Positions 26,101 through 33,713 of a DNA stretch of 64,000 nt are shown here, piece by piece. Both the position numbers and the translations under genes were made by a program. The stretch lies in NCBI RefSeq assembly GCF_042646385.1, contig NZ_JBHRTO010000001.1:2976001-3040000 (forward strand). The letters are read 5' to 3'. Below the pieces are notes generated by a model. The model saw only the letters and a list, made by a program, of their open reading frames with translations. It was not told where the DNA came from and ran no database searches. This DNA comes from Cypionkella sinensis. GTDB taxonomy: Bacteria > Pseudomonadota > Alphaproteobacteria > Rhodobacterales > Rhodobacteraceae. Positions within the stretch are counted from its first letter, which is position 1; every line of letters begins with the position of its first letter.

Positions 26101-26719
26101 CGGCGAGTTGCAGCTTTTGGGAACAACGGCAGCGGTAGTTCCGTCGGGTGCGTTCAACCTGATTCGGGGCCGATTGGAGATTCTGGGCAAGCGGCTAGAT
26201 CTGTCAGAGGCGGTGTTGCAGATGGAGGGCGATCTGGTGCCGTTGATCCATATCGTTGCCACGACCGAGAATGACGGGATCACCAGCGGGGTGACAATCG
26301 ACGGGCCCGCGACTGATCCGGTTGTCACTTTCACCTCAACCCCCGAATTGCCGCAGGAAGAAGTCTTGGCACAACTGTTGTTCGGGCAGGGCTTGCAGAA
26401 TTTGTCAGCGCTTCAGGCGCTGCAACTGGCCAATGCGGTGGCGACACTGGCAGGGCGCGGTGGCGAAGGCGTGGTATCAAAGCTGCGCCAAGGCTTTGGT
26501 CTGGACAATCTGGATGTCAAAACCGATGCTGCGGGCGGTGCTTCTGTGACAGCTGGAAAGTATTTGACCAAGAACATCTATTCTGAAATCACCGTGGATC
26601 AGAATGGCCAATCCGAGATCAATTTGAATTTGGATGTCAGCAAATCAGTTACCTTGCGGGCAAACTCTGGATCAGATGGCGATACTGGCTTGGGGATTGT
26701 GCTGGAGAAAGACTATTGA
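23195..26719 (+). CDS. tamB: Translocation and assembly module protein TamB
   Basis: The 1174-aa protein begins with a signal or anchor (MRKFLLASCLAVLPFAGHAQ), then a long stretch of repeated amphipathic beta-strands rich in Gly, Ala and Ser, and the conserved C-terminal DUF490/TamB domain (about 950-1174, with SGAFNLIRGRLEILGKRLDL and the PELPQEEVLAQLLFGQ motif). It spans the periplasm and works with TamA, which is coupled to it by a TGATG overlap. It is slightly shorter than the E. coli protein, as usual in this order. It converges with the next gene, overlapping it by 7 bp. Confidence 0.9.
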   Translation: MRKFLLASCLAVLPFAGHAQTDDRDYLTAFLEDSLSGAGRKVVVTGFAGALSSQASLTELTIADDAGVWLTLRDVTLDWSRSSLLSGAVVVNELTAGEIVLDRLPEAGSSAPSPEASSFALPELPVSVEIGQIAAKHIVLGPSVLGTGLEATLQASLSLSGGEGKGSLVLERTDSGPAGKVDLSASYANATKQLTIDLAAEEAAGGIASVKLGLPGAPSVALSVKGAGPISDFAADVALKTDGVDRLAGKITLTGKEDGATAFATDLKGDLAPLFLPSYAEFFGNSVSLSTAGKRWPDGRLALDTLAVNAKALSLQGALALAADGLPQKFNLTGTIAAPDGSPVLLPLTTDLPVKVNSAQIALGYDATQDEGWTANLAILGLDRADFRASSLSLSGSGRIARVAGSRQVGGTFKYTAEGLDPTDQALARALGAVIWGDGSAYWREGDGSVTLQRFNLTGEDYAALISGKIESLSDAFAITGKASAQMEDLSRLSGLAGRPLAGAAEISVSGNGSPITGAFDVTASATGTDMQAGQAELDNLLRGQATVTASVLRDTKGTTLRDLTVKAATLSAQASGSLATAGSDILAKLNFTDLSSLGAKYRGALNGTAHLTGTLEAGKVVLDATGRGLAIGNPQADKLLAGNSSLAVTLALKDGVVQVDNATLSNPQLEAQATGSVTDNKQMVDLTARLKNLALIVPEFPGALSVSGTAVQDASGITLDLKGQGPGQIDASVTGKIAPGFGSGDLAIKGSAQAALANAFIQPRAVSGQMAFDLRLNGPLALESLSGPVTLSGGRLADPSLNFALQDINARANLARGQAVIDVTSAVSTGGSLTVKGSAGLGAPYAGDLAVDLRQVTLRDPDLYETTLDGGVTVKGPLTGGAMIAGRIALSETELRVPSTGFGGAGGLPGLEHKNEPKPVRATRARAGLIANGKDAGASGAGQPFGLNVTLSAPSLFIRGRGLDVEMGGELQLLGTTAAVVPSGAFNLIRGRLEILGKRLDLSEAVLQMEGDLVPLIHIVATTENDGITSGVTIDGPATDPVVTFTSTPELPQEEVLAQLLFGQGLQNLSALQALQLANAVATLAGRGGEGVVSKLRQGFGLDNLDVKTDAAGGASVTAGKYLTKNIYSEITVDQNGQSEINLNLDVSKSVTLRANSGSDGDTGLGIVLEKDY

Positions 26720-27555
26720 AACGGGCGGCGGTTGCGATTGCGCTCTGCATCCACGGCCGCCCCTAGCAAGACCGCGTAAGCACTAACGTAAAGCCAGATC
26801 ATCAGCACAACTACAGCGCCGATAGAGCCGTAAACCCGGTTGTATGATGCGAAGTTTGCCAGATAGAGCATGAATCCGCGCGTGGCCAGAATCCATAGAA
26901 TTACAGCGACGAGCAGGCCCCACGACAAGAGTGGTGGACGGGTCGTGGTGTAATTCGGCCCCAGACGATACGCCAGACCCACAGCAAGAACCGCTGCGAC
27001 GATACCTAGCAGCAGATTTGAATCCGCCAGCATAGAACTGGGGATGGCGCTGGGAAGATAGGTGATCACCACTGGCAAAACTACGGCCATCACCAACGCG
27101 GCCAGAACCAGACCGACCAGCACAAACGTCAGCACAAGCGCGCGCAATTGATGCCAGTGGCCTGAACGGTTGGGCAAATGATGAATTGCGTTTAGCCCCC
27201 GGATCAGCGCAGCCACACCTGCCCGTGCCGACCAAAGCGCCAGTGCCGTGGACAACAGCGTGGTGAGACCCAGATTGCCAGTCGGCACCGCCAGTAAAGC
27301 CTCAACTTGGCCATAGATCAGTGAATAGGCGTCCTCGGGTAGAAAACCGCGCAGCAATTCGATTTCCTGACGGATCACCGAGGCGTTCGAAATGAAGCCC
27401 CAAATTGCAATAATCGCTGCAGCTGCCGGAAAGATCGCCAGAAAGGCGTAGAACGCAACACCCGCCGCGATCAGATCCAACTCAGCCTGTTCTGTGCGTC
27501 GGTAATACCGCAATATTGCCGCGTTCACGCTTGGTGGTAGAAATCGCAACCGCAT
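26713..27555 (-). CDS. yihY: YihY/BrkB-family inner membrane protein
   Basis: This 280-aa membrane protein has six helices and the YihY/UPF0761 signature: AGVAFYAFLAIFPAAAAII near residue 32, ALWSARAGVAALIRGLNAIH and the C-terminal SYNRVYGSIGAVVVLMIWLYVSAY. Its function is not established; the name ribonuclease BN for this family is an old error. ATG 27555 overlaps the marR stop (TGATG); the preceding GTG is an alternative. It is the last gene of the grxC-nitrilase-marR-yihY operon. Confidence 0.88.
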   Translation of the reverse strand: MRLRFLPPSVNAAILRYYRRTEQAELDLIAAGVAFYAFLAIFPAAAAIIAIWGFISNASVIRQEIELLRGFLPEDAYSLIYGQVEALLAVPTGNLGLTTLLSTALALWSARAGVAALIRGLNAIHHLPNRSGHWHQLRALVLTFVLVGLVLAALVMAVVLPVVITYLPSAIPSSMLADSNLLLGIVAAVLAVGLAYRLGPNYTTTRPPLLSWGLLVAVILWILATRGFMLYLANFASYNRVYGSIGAVVVLMIWLYVSAYAVLLGAAVDAERNRNRRPFQ

Positions 27556-28001
27556 CACTCTTCGCCTTCCAGCCGCACGCGCAATTCACGCAATACGGGT
27601 AACACCGCGCGCACCTTGTCGGCTCCCAATGCGGTGACAACTTCGCCGATCAAAGGCGAAACCGATGCGACGGCGGCGTCGCGCGCCGCCCGGCCTGACG
27701 GGCTGATGGCGACAAATTTTTGCCGCGCGTCATCCCAATCGGGGCGAATGTGGATATGGCCGGCCCATTCCAGTTTGGTCAACGTATTGGTCATCGCGCC
27801 GCGTGTGACGTGAAACGCACGGGCAAGTTGCGCAGGCGTGCGCTCCTCGTTCAAGCGGGCAAGGTGGTTCAGCACCGAAAAATGAGAAAGCTCCATTCCC
27901 TTCGGCAGCGCCTTTGATATGCGGTTGCGAGCAAGCTGATCTGCCATGAACAACTCGCCAAACAGCGCAACAGCAATCTCATCGGTGCGCGGGTCAATCA
28001 T
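27555..28001 (-). CDS. MarR-family transcriptional regulator
   Basis: The 148-aa protein has a MarR winged helix-turn-helix (about residues 30-100: FSVLNHLARLNEERTPAQLARAFHVTRGAMTNTLTKLEWAGHI, with the wing DARQKFVAISPSG). It sits inside a run of overlapping genes: its ATG shares ATGA with the nitrilase stop, and its stop overlaps yihY. It probably responds to a small molecule and may control this operon, although no palindrome was identified. Confidence 0.9.
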   Translation of the reverse strand: MIDPRTDEIAVALFGELFMADQLARNRISKALPKGMELSHFSVLNHLARLNEERTPAQLARAFHVTRGAMTNTLTKLEWAGHIHIRPDWDDARQKFVAISPSGRAARDAAVASVSPLIGEVVTALGADKVRAVLPVLRELRVRLEGEE

Positions 28002-28828
28002 GGCCCGGTGAACTCTCGGTCGTGCTGCAATGAAGGCACGCGTGTCCGAGCCTTGGTCACGGCGGTCAGATCAAGATCCACAAAACTGACGCCAGGTTCG
28101 GTGCCGCCATCCACCAACACTTCACCCCAAGGCGCGATGGCAAGCGAGTGGCCGAAGGTGTTGCGCCCCTTTCCATCACGCTCTGGGTGAAAGCCGGTTT
28201 GTGCGGGGGCCAGGATGAAGCAGCCGGTTTCAATCGCCCGCGCCCGCAACAACACATGCCAATGTGCTGCACCTGTAATGTGGTTGAACGCGGCCGGAAC
28301 CGTGATGATCTGCGCTCCGGCCTGCGCCAGACGCCGATGCAGGTGCGGAAACCGCACATCATAGCACACCGTCATCCCGATCTTGGCAAAGGGCGTCTCA
28401 GCCAATACCGCAGCGCTGCCCGGTCGATAGCCCGCCGATTCGCGGTAAACCTCAGTCTCGGACACATTCACATCGAACATGTGAATCTTGTCATAGCGCG
28501 CGGCAATGTCACCGCTGGGCGAGATCAAAAACGAGCGGTTGGCAAAGCGGCCATCTGGATCGTTTGTCAGCACGCCCAAAGACCCGATTAACAGCCAGAT
28601 CCCCAGCTTTGCCGCCTGATCGCGCAGAGCGGCCAGCGTTTCATCTTGATCTTCATGCCGCATCACCGCACGTTGATGGCTGCGGCTGGACGACAGCAGG
28701 TTGGTGCATTCCGGCGTCAGCACAAAACCCGCGCCACCTGCCACCGCTGTTGCGATATGCGCCTGCGTCCCCGCCAGATTGGCCGCCGGATCATCGCCGA
28801 CCGTCAGTTGCACCAAACCCGCGCGCAT
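27998..28828 (-). CDS. Carbon-nitrogen hydrolase (Nit family amidase)
   Basis: The 276-aa nitrilase-superfamily protein has the catalytic triad in place: E40 (LTPECTN), Lys in YDKIHMFD near 115 and Cys in TVCYDVRFP near 152. It is closest to the Nit1/Nit2 branch, whose members hydrolyse deaminated glutathione or omega-amides of keto acids. A glutathione-repair role would fit its position directly after glutaredoxin, with which it shares a TGATG overlap. That role is inference. Confidence 0.88.
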   Translation of the reverse strand: MRAGLVQLTVGDDPAANLAGTQAHIATAVAGGAGFVLTPECTNLLSSSRSHQRAVMRHEDQDETLAALRDQAAKLGIWLLIGSLGVLTNDPDGRFANRSFLISPSGDIAARYDKIHMFDVNVSETEVYRESAGYRPGSAAVLAETPFAKIGMTVCYDVRFPHLHRRLAQAGAQIITVPAAFNHITGAAHWHVLLRARAIETGCFILAPAQTGFHPERDGKGRNTFGHSLAIAPWGEVLVDGGTEPGVSFVDLDLTAVTKARTRVPSLQHDREFTGP

Positions 28829-29079
28829 CAGGCCAACATCGGGTCAAGCTTGCCCGCATGGTCCAGCGCGTGCAGATCATCGCAGCCACCTACATGCGTG
28901 CCACCAATGAAGATTTGCGGCACCGAGCGGCGCCCAGCCCGATCGGTCATCGCCTGCCGCAAGGCTGGATCAGCGCCGACGTCTATTTCTTGATAGGTGA
29001 CGCCCTTTTTCTTCAGCAGCGCCTTGGCGGCGATGCAATAGGGGCAGGTCTGGGTGGTGTAAATCTCAACGGTTTTCAT
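28828..29079 (-). CDS. grxC: Glutaredoxin 3
   Basis: This 83-aa dithiol glutaredoxin has the active site C12-P-Y-C15, the cis-proline segment SVPQIFIGG and the GGCDDLHAL glutathione-binding end. It reduces disulfides using glutathione in the cytoplasm. ATG 29079 is preceded by AAGGA at 8 bases. It heads the operon of four genes joined by stop-start overlaps. Confidence 0.93.
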   Translation of the reverse strand: MKTVEIYTTQTCPYCIAAKALLKKKGVTYQEIDVGADPALRQAMTDRAGRRSVPQIFIGGTHVGGCDDLHALDHAGKLDPMLA

Positions 29080-29115
29080 TGGCAAATCCTTAGGGTCAGA
29101 TGTGACTATAAGGAT

Positions 29116-29838
29116 TTAGGTATCCTTCGCAACGCGAGCCAGAGCCAGAACAGAAATCGCCTTTGCGCCGCCTGCAAGGCAGGCCTCTGCCGCGGCGGCG
29201 AAAGTCGCGCCAGAGGTCATCACGTCATCAATCAACAGCACATGCCGCCCTGTAACCCGATTGGCGCGACGCGGGTGCAGTGTCAGCGCGTCCTGCATGT
29301 TGGCGAAGCGCGCGTCACGGTTGCGGCCTTCTTGGCTGCCGGTATGACGGCGGCGAATCATCAGATCTGGGCAATGATCCAGCCCTGCCAGTTTTGAGAC
29401 CGCTGCCGATAACAGCGCAGCCTGATTGTAGCGTCGTTTGATCAGCCGAAACCAGTGCAGTGGAATTGGCGCAACGATCATATCTGGCTGAATCATTGGC
29501 GTAGCGGCGCGGTGCAACCATTGTGAGGCTGGCCTCGCCAAATCCAACCTGTCCCCATGCTTCAGCGCCAACACGATCCGCCGCGCATTGTCTTTGTACA
29601 GCAGCGCTGCCCGCCCCTGCGTCCACGGGCGTGCAACACTAAGGCAATCATCACAATATTCCGGCTTGCCCGTTTCCTCGCCTGGCAGAGGCACTCCGCA
29701 ATGGTCGCAGACCAGACCCGCCACAAAGGGCGTTTCCCGCCAGCACACGCCGCAAAGACCAAAATCGGTTGTCACGCGTGCATCGCAGGTCAAGCACTGC
29801 GGTGGATAGAGCAAGTGGAGTGCGGCTTGTAATCCCAT
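29116..29838 (-). CDS. comF: ComF-family phosphoribosyltransferase-like protein
   Basis: The 240-aa protein has a double zinc-ribbon-like N-terminus (CLTCDAR, CGVCW, CDHCG, CDDC within the first 65 residues) and a phosphoribosyltransferase domain with the PRPP motif VLLIDDVMTSGAT near residue 205. ComF proteins are needed for DNA uptake in competent bacteria; outside competence their role is unclear. The gene is divergent from the methyltransferase gene with only 24 bp between the starts. Confidence 0.9.
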   Translation of the reverse strand: MGLQAALHLLYPPQCLTCDARVTTDFGLCGVCWRETPFVAGLVCDHCGVPLPGEETGKPEYCDDCLSVARPWTQGRAALLYKDNARRIVLALKHGDRLDLARPASQWLHRAATPMIQPDMIVAPIPLHWFRLIKRRYNQAALLSAAVSKLAGLDHCPDLMIRRRHTGSQEGRNRDARFANMQDALTLHPRRANRVTGRHVLLIDDVMTSGATFAAAAEACLAGGAKAISVLALARVAKDT

Positions 29839-29862
29839 TGTCTCGCCTTATGTTCGCAGCCC

Positions 29863-30651
29863 ATGACGCCCACCCTGACCGATCGCAAAACGCTTACGTG
29901 GCATCGCACCCGCGCAACCGCCTTCTTTCTGCAAGAGGAGGCGGTGCTCGAGGTACAGGATCGCCTAAGTGAGGTTAACAGAACGTTTACGGATCCAACG
30001 GTGGTCACGGCTTTTCCGCAGCTATGGCCGGATTTCCCCACGATTGCTGATGATGAAACCCTGAATCTTCGTGCCGAGGCGCATGATCTGGTTATTCACG
30101 CCCTGAGCTTGCATTGGGCGAACGATCCGGTGGGTCAGCTCGTTCAATGCCGCCGTGCGCTGCGACCCGACGGGCTGTTTCTAGGGCTGTTGTTTGGCGG
30201 GCAGACTCTGCACGAACTGCGCGCTTGTCTGGCGCAGGCAGAGGCCGAGATCAGCGGGGGCATTTCTCCGCGGGTTCTGCCGATGGCTGAAATTCGCGAT
30301 CTGGGCGGTTTGCTGCAGCGCGCCGGCTTTGCGCTCCCTGTTGCCGACAGCTTTACCAAGAGAGTGCTTTACCGCGATGCGTTTCATCTGATGGCCGATT
30401 TGCGGGCGATGGGCGAAAGCAATGCACTGAACGGGCGGCTTAAACACCTTACCCCCCGTTCAGTTCTGGCCCGTGCCGCGCAGATCTACGCTGAAACCTA
30501 TGCCACCGCCCAAGGCCTGATCCCTGCCACGTTCGAGGTTATCTGTCTGACTGGCTGGGCGCCGCATGATACTCAGCAAAAGCCACTGCGACCGGGTTCG
30601 GCCACCGCACGTCTGGAAGACGCGCTAAAGGCCGCAATCAAGAACGGTTGA
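29863..30651 (+). CDS. Methyltransferase-domain protein, NDUFAF5/BioC-like
   Basis: This 262-aa protein resembles the NDUFAF5 (C20orf7) group of class-I methyltransferase-like proteins. The segment VIHALSLHWANDPVGQLVQCRRALRPDGLFLG is typical of the post-motif I-IV region, and the C-terminus LTGWAPHDTQQKPLRPGSA is conserved in alphaproteobacteria. A standard glycine-rich SAM motif I is not evident in the N-terminal third, as often in this group, so activity is uncertain. Human NDUFAF5 modifies a complex I subunit. It lies 46 bp before hemH. Confidence 0.8.
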   Translation: MTPTLTDRKTLTWHRTRATAFFLQEEAVLEVQDRLSEVNRTFTDPTVVTAFPQLWPDFPTIADDETLNLRAEAHDLVIHALSLHWANDPVGQLVQCRRALRPDGLFLGLLFGGQTLHELRACLAQAEAEISGGISPRVLPMAEIRDLGGLLQRAGFALPVADSFTKRVLYRDAFHLMADLRAMGESNALNGRLKHLTPRSVLARAAQIYAETYATAQGLIPATFEVICLTGWAPHDTQQKPLRPGSATARLEDALKAAIKNG

Positions 30652-30697
30652 CGCCGCGCCCCGTCGCGTTATCTCGGGTGCAGCTTTAGGAGCCAAT

Positions 30698-31756
30698 ATG
30701 ACCGACATCGCCCCCGGAACTGCTCGCCTCACTCATGCGCCTGCCGATCACCCTCCAGTTAAGAAAGCCAGGATCGGCATCTTGCTGGCAAATCTGGGCA
30801 CACCGGACGGCTATGACTATTGGTCGATGCGGCGCTACTTATCCGAGTTTCTGTCGGACAAACGTGTTGTAGATATTCCAGATTGGAAATGGCAGCCTCT
30901 GCTACAACTGATCATTCTTACAAAACGCCCATTTACCTCTGGCGCCAATTACAAGTTGATCTGGAACCACGAAAAGAACGAAAGCCCGTTGTTGACCATC
31001 ACCAAAGCGCAAACCGCGGCCATCGCTGCACAAATTGCGGCAAAGCATGGTGAAGAGATTATCGTCGACTTTGCGATGCGCTACGGCAATCCGTCTACCG
31101 AATCAAAGGTTAAGGCCATGGTCGCCGCGGGATGTGAGAAGATACTGTTCTTCCCGCTGTACCCGCACTACGCGGGCGCAACTTCCGCCACCGCTAATGA
31201 CGCCTTCTTTGCAGCACTAATGAAGGAAAAGCGCCAACCCGCTGCCCGGACCGTGCCCGAATATTTCGATCATCCCGCCTATATCGAGGCACTTGCGCAA
31301 TCCGTCGAGCGTGCCTACGCGGCGTTGGATCACAAGCCAGACGTTTTGGTCACATCCTATCACGGGATGCCGATCCGCTATCTGATGGAGGGCGACCCCT
31401 ACCATTGCCAATGCGCAAAAACCACGCGCTTGCTGCGCGAGCGTCTGGGCTGGGAAAAAGGCAGCATCGACGTGACGTTCCAGTCGGTGTTTGGCCGGGA
31501 GGAATGGCTGAAGCCCTACACAGTTAACCACGTTGCAGAACTCGCTAAGCAGGGCAAAAAACGCATCGCTGTGATGGCGCCAGCTTTTTCGGCTGATTGC
31601 ATTGAGACGCTGGAAGAAATCAACGGCGAAATCCGCGAATCCTTCGAGCATGCGGGCGGAGAAACCTTCACCTACATTCCATGCCTGAATGACGAATCAG
31701 CTCATATCAACGCGCTTGTGCGAGTGATCGACGAAAACTTGGTTGGATGGGTGTAG
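30698..31756 (+). CDS. hemH: Ferrochelatase
   Basis: The 352-aa enzyme inserts Fe(II) into protoporphyrin IX, the last step of haem synthesis. Conserved features are LLANLGTPD near residue 30, the catalytic His in TSYHGMP (H222), the PLYPHY loop and the acidic ETLEEINGE segment near residue 300. The N-terminal extension of about 22 residues is normal for this order. It follows the methyltransferase gene closely and is convergent with a small membrane-protein gene. Confidence 0.95.
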   Translation: MTDIAPGTARLTHAPADHPPVKKARIGILLANLGTPDGYDYWSMRRYLSEFLSDKRVVDIPDWKWQPLLQLIILTKRPFTSGANYKLIWNHEKNESPLLTITKAQTAAIAAQIAAKHGEEIIVDFAMRYGNPSTESKVKAMVAAGCEKILFFPLYPHYAGATSATANDAFFAALMKEKRQPAARTVPEYFDHPAYIEALAQSVERAYAALDHKPDVLVTSYHGMPIRYLMEGDPYHCQCAKTTRLLRERLGWEKGSIDVTFQSVFGREEWLKPYTVNHVAELAKQGKKRIAVMAPAFSADCIETLEEINGEIRESFEHAGGETFTYIPCLNDESAHINALVRVIDENLVGWV

Positions 31757-31835
31757 CGGCAGATTATTTCCGGGCAATGACAAGCGGCACTTCATCCAGT
31801 CGGCAAAGACAAATCTGACAACACAAAATAGAAAA

Positions 31836-31859
31836 GGACGGCAGATTGCTCTGCCGTCC
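31836..31859 (-). terminator. Rho-independent terminator of small membrane-protein gene
   Basis: GGACGGCAGA and TCTGCCGTCC form a perfect 10-bp stem with a 4-base loop. On the minus strand it is followed by TTTTCTATTTT, so it ends the gene at 31881. It may also stop hemH transcripts. Confidence 0.85.
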
Positions 31860-31880
31860 CTTCCGAATTCGATCCAAGGA

Positions 31881-32063
31881 TTAGTTGGACGAAACTGCAG
31901 CAGCCACGATCACGAGCAGCAGCAGCGGGATCAGGATGCCGCCCGACGACGAAGTGGTCGCGGCTTTGACAACTTCCGGCTCCATAACCGGTTCAACAAC
32001 GCCGCCAGCGAAAGCGGTGGAAGCAGCAACCGACAGAGCGGCAGCGAGAGCGATTTTTTTCAT
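31881..32063 (-). CDS. Small exported or membrane protein, 60 aa
   Basis: This 60-aa protein has a clean signal peptide (MKKIALAAALSVAASTAFAG), a short acidic segment (EPVMEPEVV), a run of Thr, Ser and Gly, and a C-terminal hydrophobic helix (GGILIPLLLLVIVAAAVSSN). The start ATG 32063 has GGAGATAG upstream and a strong terminator follows, so it is a real gene. Similar small proteins are common next to ferrochelatase in Rhodobacteraceae, as far as I recall. The function is unknown. Confidence 0.8.
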   Translation of the reverse strand: MKKIALAAALSVAASTAFAGGVVEPVMEPEVVKAATTSSSGGILIPLLLLVIVAAAVSSN

Positions 32064-32296
32064 GTCTATCTCCAGTTTTCTGCATACCGCCAATTCGCAG
32101 AGGCGACGGCACGCACCCAAGAATATTCCTCGTAACTGCTCTCTAACCCGGCTCTTATCGAAAATGCAACGCTCGTCCAAAATCAGCACCAAAGCGCGCC
32201 ACGTTGTCGTCAATTTAGCAACACCTTGCAAACATGTTCGGTGATCGGACGCGCGTGGACGAAAACGTTTTGGTTTCAAAGGGTACGAAAATAAGC

Positions 32297-32320
32297 AGAC
32301 CGGCCAAGACTGGCCGGTCT
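32297..32320 (-). terminator. Rho-independent terminator of L,D-transpeptidase gene
   Basis: AGACCGGCCA and TGGCCGGTCT form a 10-bp stem with loop AGAC. On the minus strand it is followed by GCTTATTTTCG. It lies 26 bp after the stop of the gene at 32346-32951. Between it and 32063 there is only the upstream region of the small gene. Confidence 0.8.
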
Positions 32321-32345
32321 TAAGGCTCAAAGGCGGTTCGGCGAG

Positions 32346-32951
32346 TCAGATCAACACAACCTGTGTGCCGACTTTAGCATAACCGAAAAGCTCCAGAATA
32401 TGCTCGTTATAAAGCCCGACGCAGCCGTTGGACGACCGCCGACCGATCTTGCGGGTGTCATGGGTGCCGTGGATGCGGTAGGCGGGCCAATCCAGATACA
32501 GCGCGCGCACGCCAAGCGGATTTTCGGGCGAACCACCTGGCACGATTTTCGGCCAATCCGGGTTGCGTTCCAACTCGCCCTTGGTCGGAATCCAGGTTGG
32601 ATTGACGACTTTTTGAATCACACTGGTGTGGCCGCGGCGGGTCAATTCTTCGTTCAGTGGTACAGAGCTGGGATAAAGCCGATAGACGCTTTCATCTTCC
32701 GACCAGTAGTGCAGCGCCCGCGATTCCAGATCGGCAACGATCACGCCATTCTTCGAGTTGTCGAAGTAATCGCGCCAGTTCAACATCCGAAAGCCCGAGA
32801 TGTTGTTGCGCACCGGACCTGCCAGCGGCTTATCCATCTCCGTCGTGCCAGCCTGTTGTGCGGCAGCAGGGAGTGCTGCGGCGGTCAACACGGTTGCAGC
32901 TCCACCGATAAACAGGCGGCGGTTCAGCGCATTGCGGGATTCGGCGGCCAT
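32346..32951 (-). CDS. L,D-transpeptidase (YkuD), Tat-type signal
   Basis: The 201-aa protein carries an N-terminal signal with a twin-arginine motif (NRRLFIGGAA) and an AAA cleavage region, then a YkuD domain ending in IHGTHDTRKIGRRSSNGCVGLYN, which holds the catalytic His and Cys (HGT...S-x-G-C). Such enzymes make 3-3 crosslinks in peptidoglycan or attach proteins to it in the periplasm. It is divergent from the CAP-domain lipoprotein gene. Confidence 0.9.
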   Translation of the reverse strand: MAAESRNALNRRLFIGGAATVLTAAALPAAAQQAGTTEMDKPLAGPVRNNISGFRMLNWRDYFDNSKNGVIVADLESRALHYWSEDESVYRLYPSSVPLNEELTRRGHTSVIQKVVNPTWIPTKGELERNPDWPKIVPGGSPENPLGVRALYLDWPAYRIHGTHDTRKIGRRSSNGCVGLYNEHILELFGYAKVGTQVVLI

Positions 32952-33148
32952 ATGGCTTCTCCATTTTCATCTGCTCTGAGGGCGCTTTTACCGCTTGCAG
33001 CGCGCGCTCGCAAATCAAACGCGCGTTAGTAGGCGATCTGATGCCAAGTTTGACACAATTTTTGTGGGTTCGATTTGAAACCGGACGCGGAGTTCGCTAA
33101 GCACGAGCAAACAAAGGGCCCGAATGGCCCGAAGCAGGGTAAAAGCAG

Positions 33149-33664
33149 ATGAACAGACGGACAGCTCTTGTCGCGGGTAGCGCAACGTTACTCGTTGCTT
33201 CTTGTGCGATGAGTTCGGCACCGCCCGTTGATGCGAATGGCAGTGCGCTGCCGCGGGTCTATCGCATCACGGCGGCAGAGGCCGAAAAAATCCCGTTCCG
33301 CTTGCTTGATTCGGTGAATGCGCTGCGCTCGGCCAAAGGCATCCAGACCTTGGCATTTAACGCGTCGCTGAACGCTGCCGCATTGACCCATTCTCGCGAT
33401 ATGTCGGTGCAAAACCGCCCTTGGCACTTTGGCTCGGATGGCTCTTCGCCGTTGCTGCGTGTCCAGCGGGTTGGATATACGGGCAAGTTTCTTGGCGAGA
33501 CAATCTCGGAAACCTACCAAACCGAGTTGGAAACCCTGTCGGCCTGGATGGCAGAGGCAGATACACGTGATGTGATCTTGAATCCCGCTGCCCGAGAAAT
33601 TGGCTTTGCGTGGTTTCAGGAGGAATCGGGTAAAATCTGGTGGACGTTGGTTTTGGGCGGCTGA
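33149..33664 (+). CDS. CAP/SCP-domain lipoprotein
   Basis: The 171-aa protein has a lipoprotein signal (LLVASC, Cys at residue 19) and a CAP (SCP-like, PF00188) domain with LNAAALTHSRDMSVQNRPWHFGSDGSSP, GETISETY and the WMAEADTRDVILNPAAREIGFAW ending. Bacterial CAP proteins are extracytoplasmic; roles in the cell wall are suspected but unproven. It stands between two L,D-transpeptidase genes, which suggests an envelope function. Confidence 0.85.
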   Translation: MNRRTALVAGSATLLVASCAMSSAPPVDANGSALPRVYRITAAEAEKIPFRLLDSVNALRSAKGIQTLAFNASLNAAALTHSRDMSVQNRPWHFGSDGSSPLLRVQRVGYTGKFLGETISETYQTELETLSAWMAEADTRDVILNPAAREIGFAWFQEESGKIWWTLVLGG

Positions 33665-33688
33665 TCAAAAGCTGCTTGTCCAGCAAAC

Positions 33689-33712
33689 GGGGGCCATTTG
33701 GCCCCCATTTTT
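33689..33712 (+). terminator. Rho-independent terminator of CAP gene
   Basis: GGGGGCCA and TGGCCCCC form an 8-bp stem with a 2-base gap and are followed by ATTTTTA. It lies 24 bp after the CAP-domain gene and just before the convergent L,D-transpeptidase stop, so it may serve both. Confidence 0.8.
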
Positions 33713-33713
33713 A

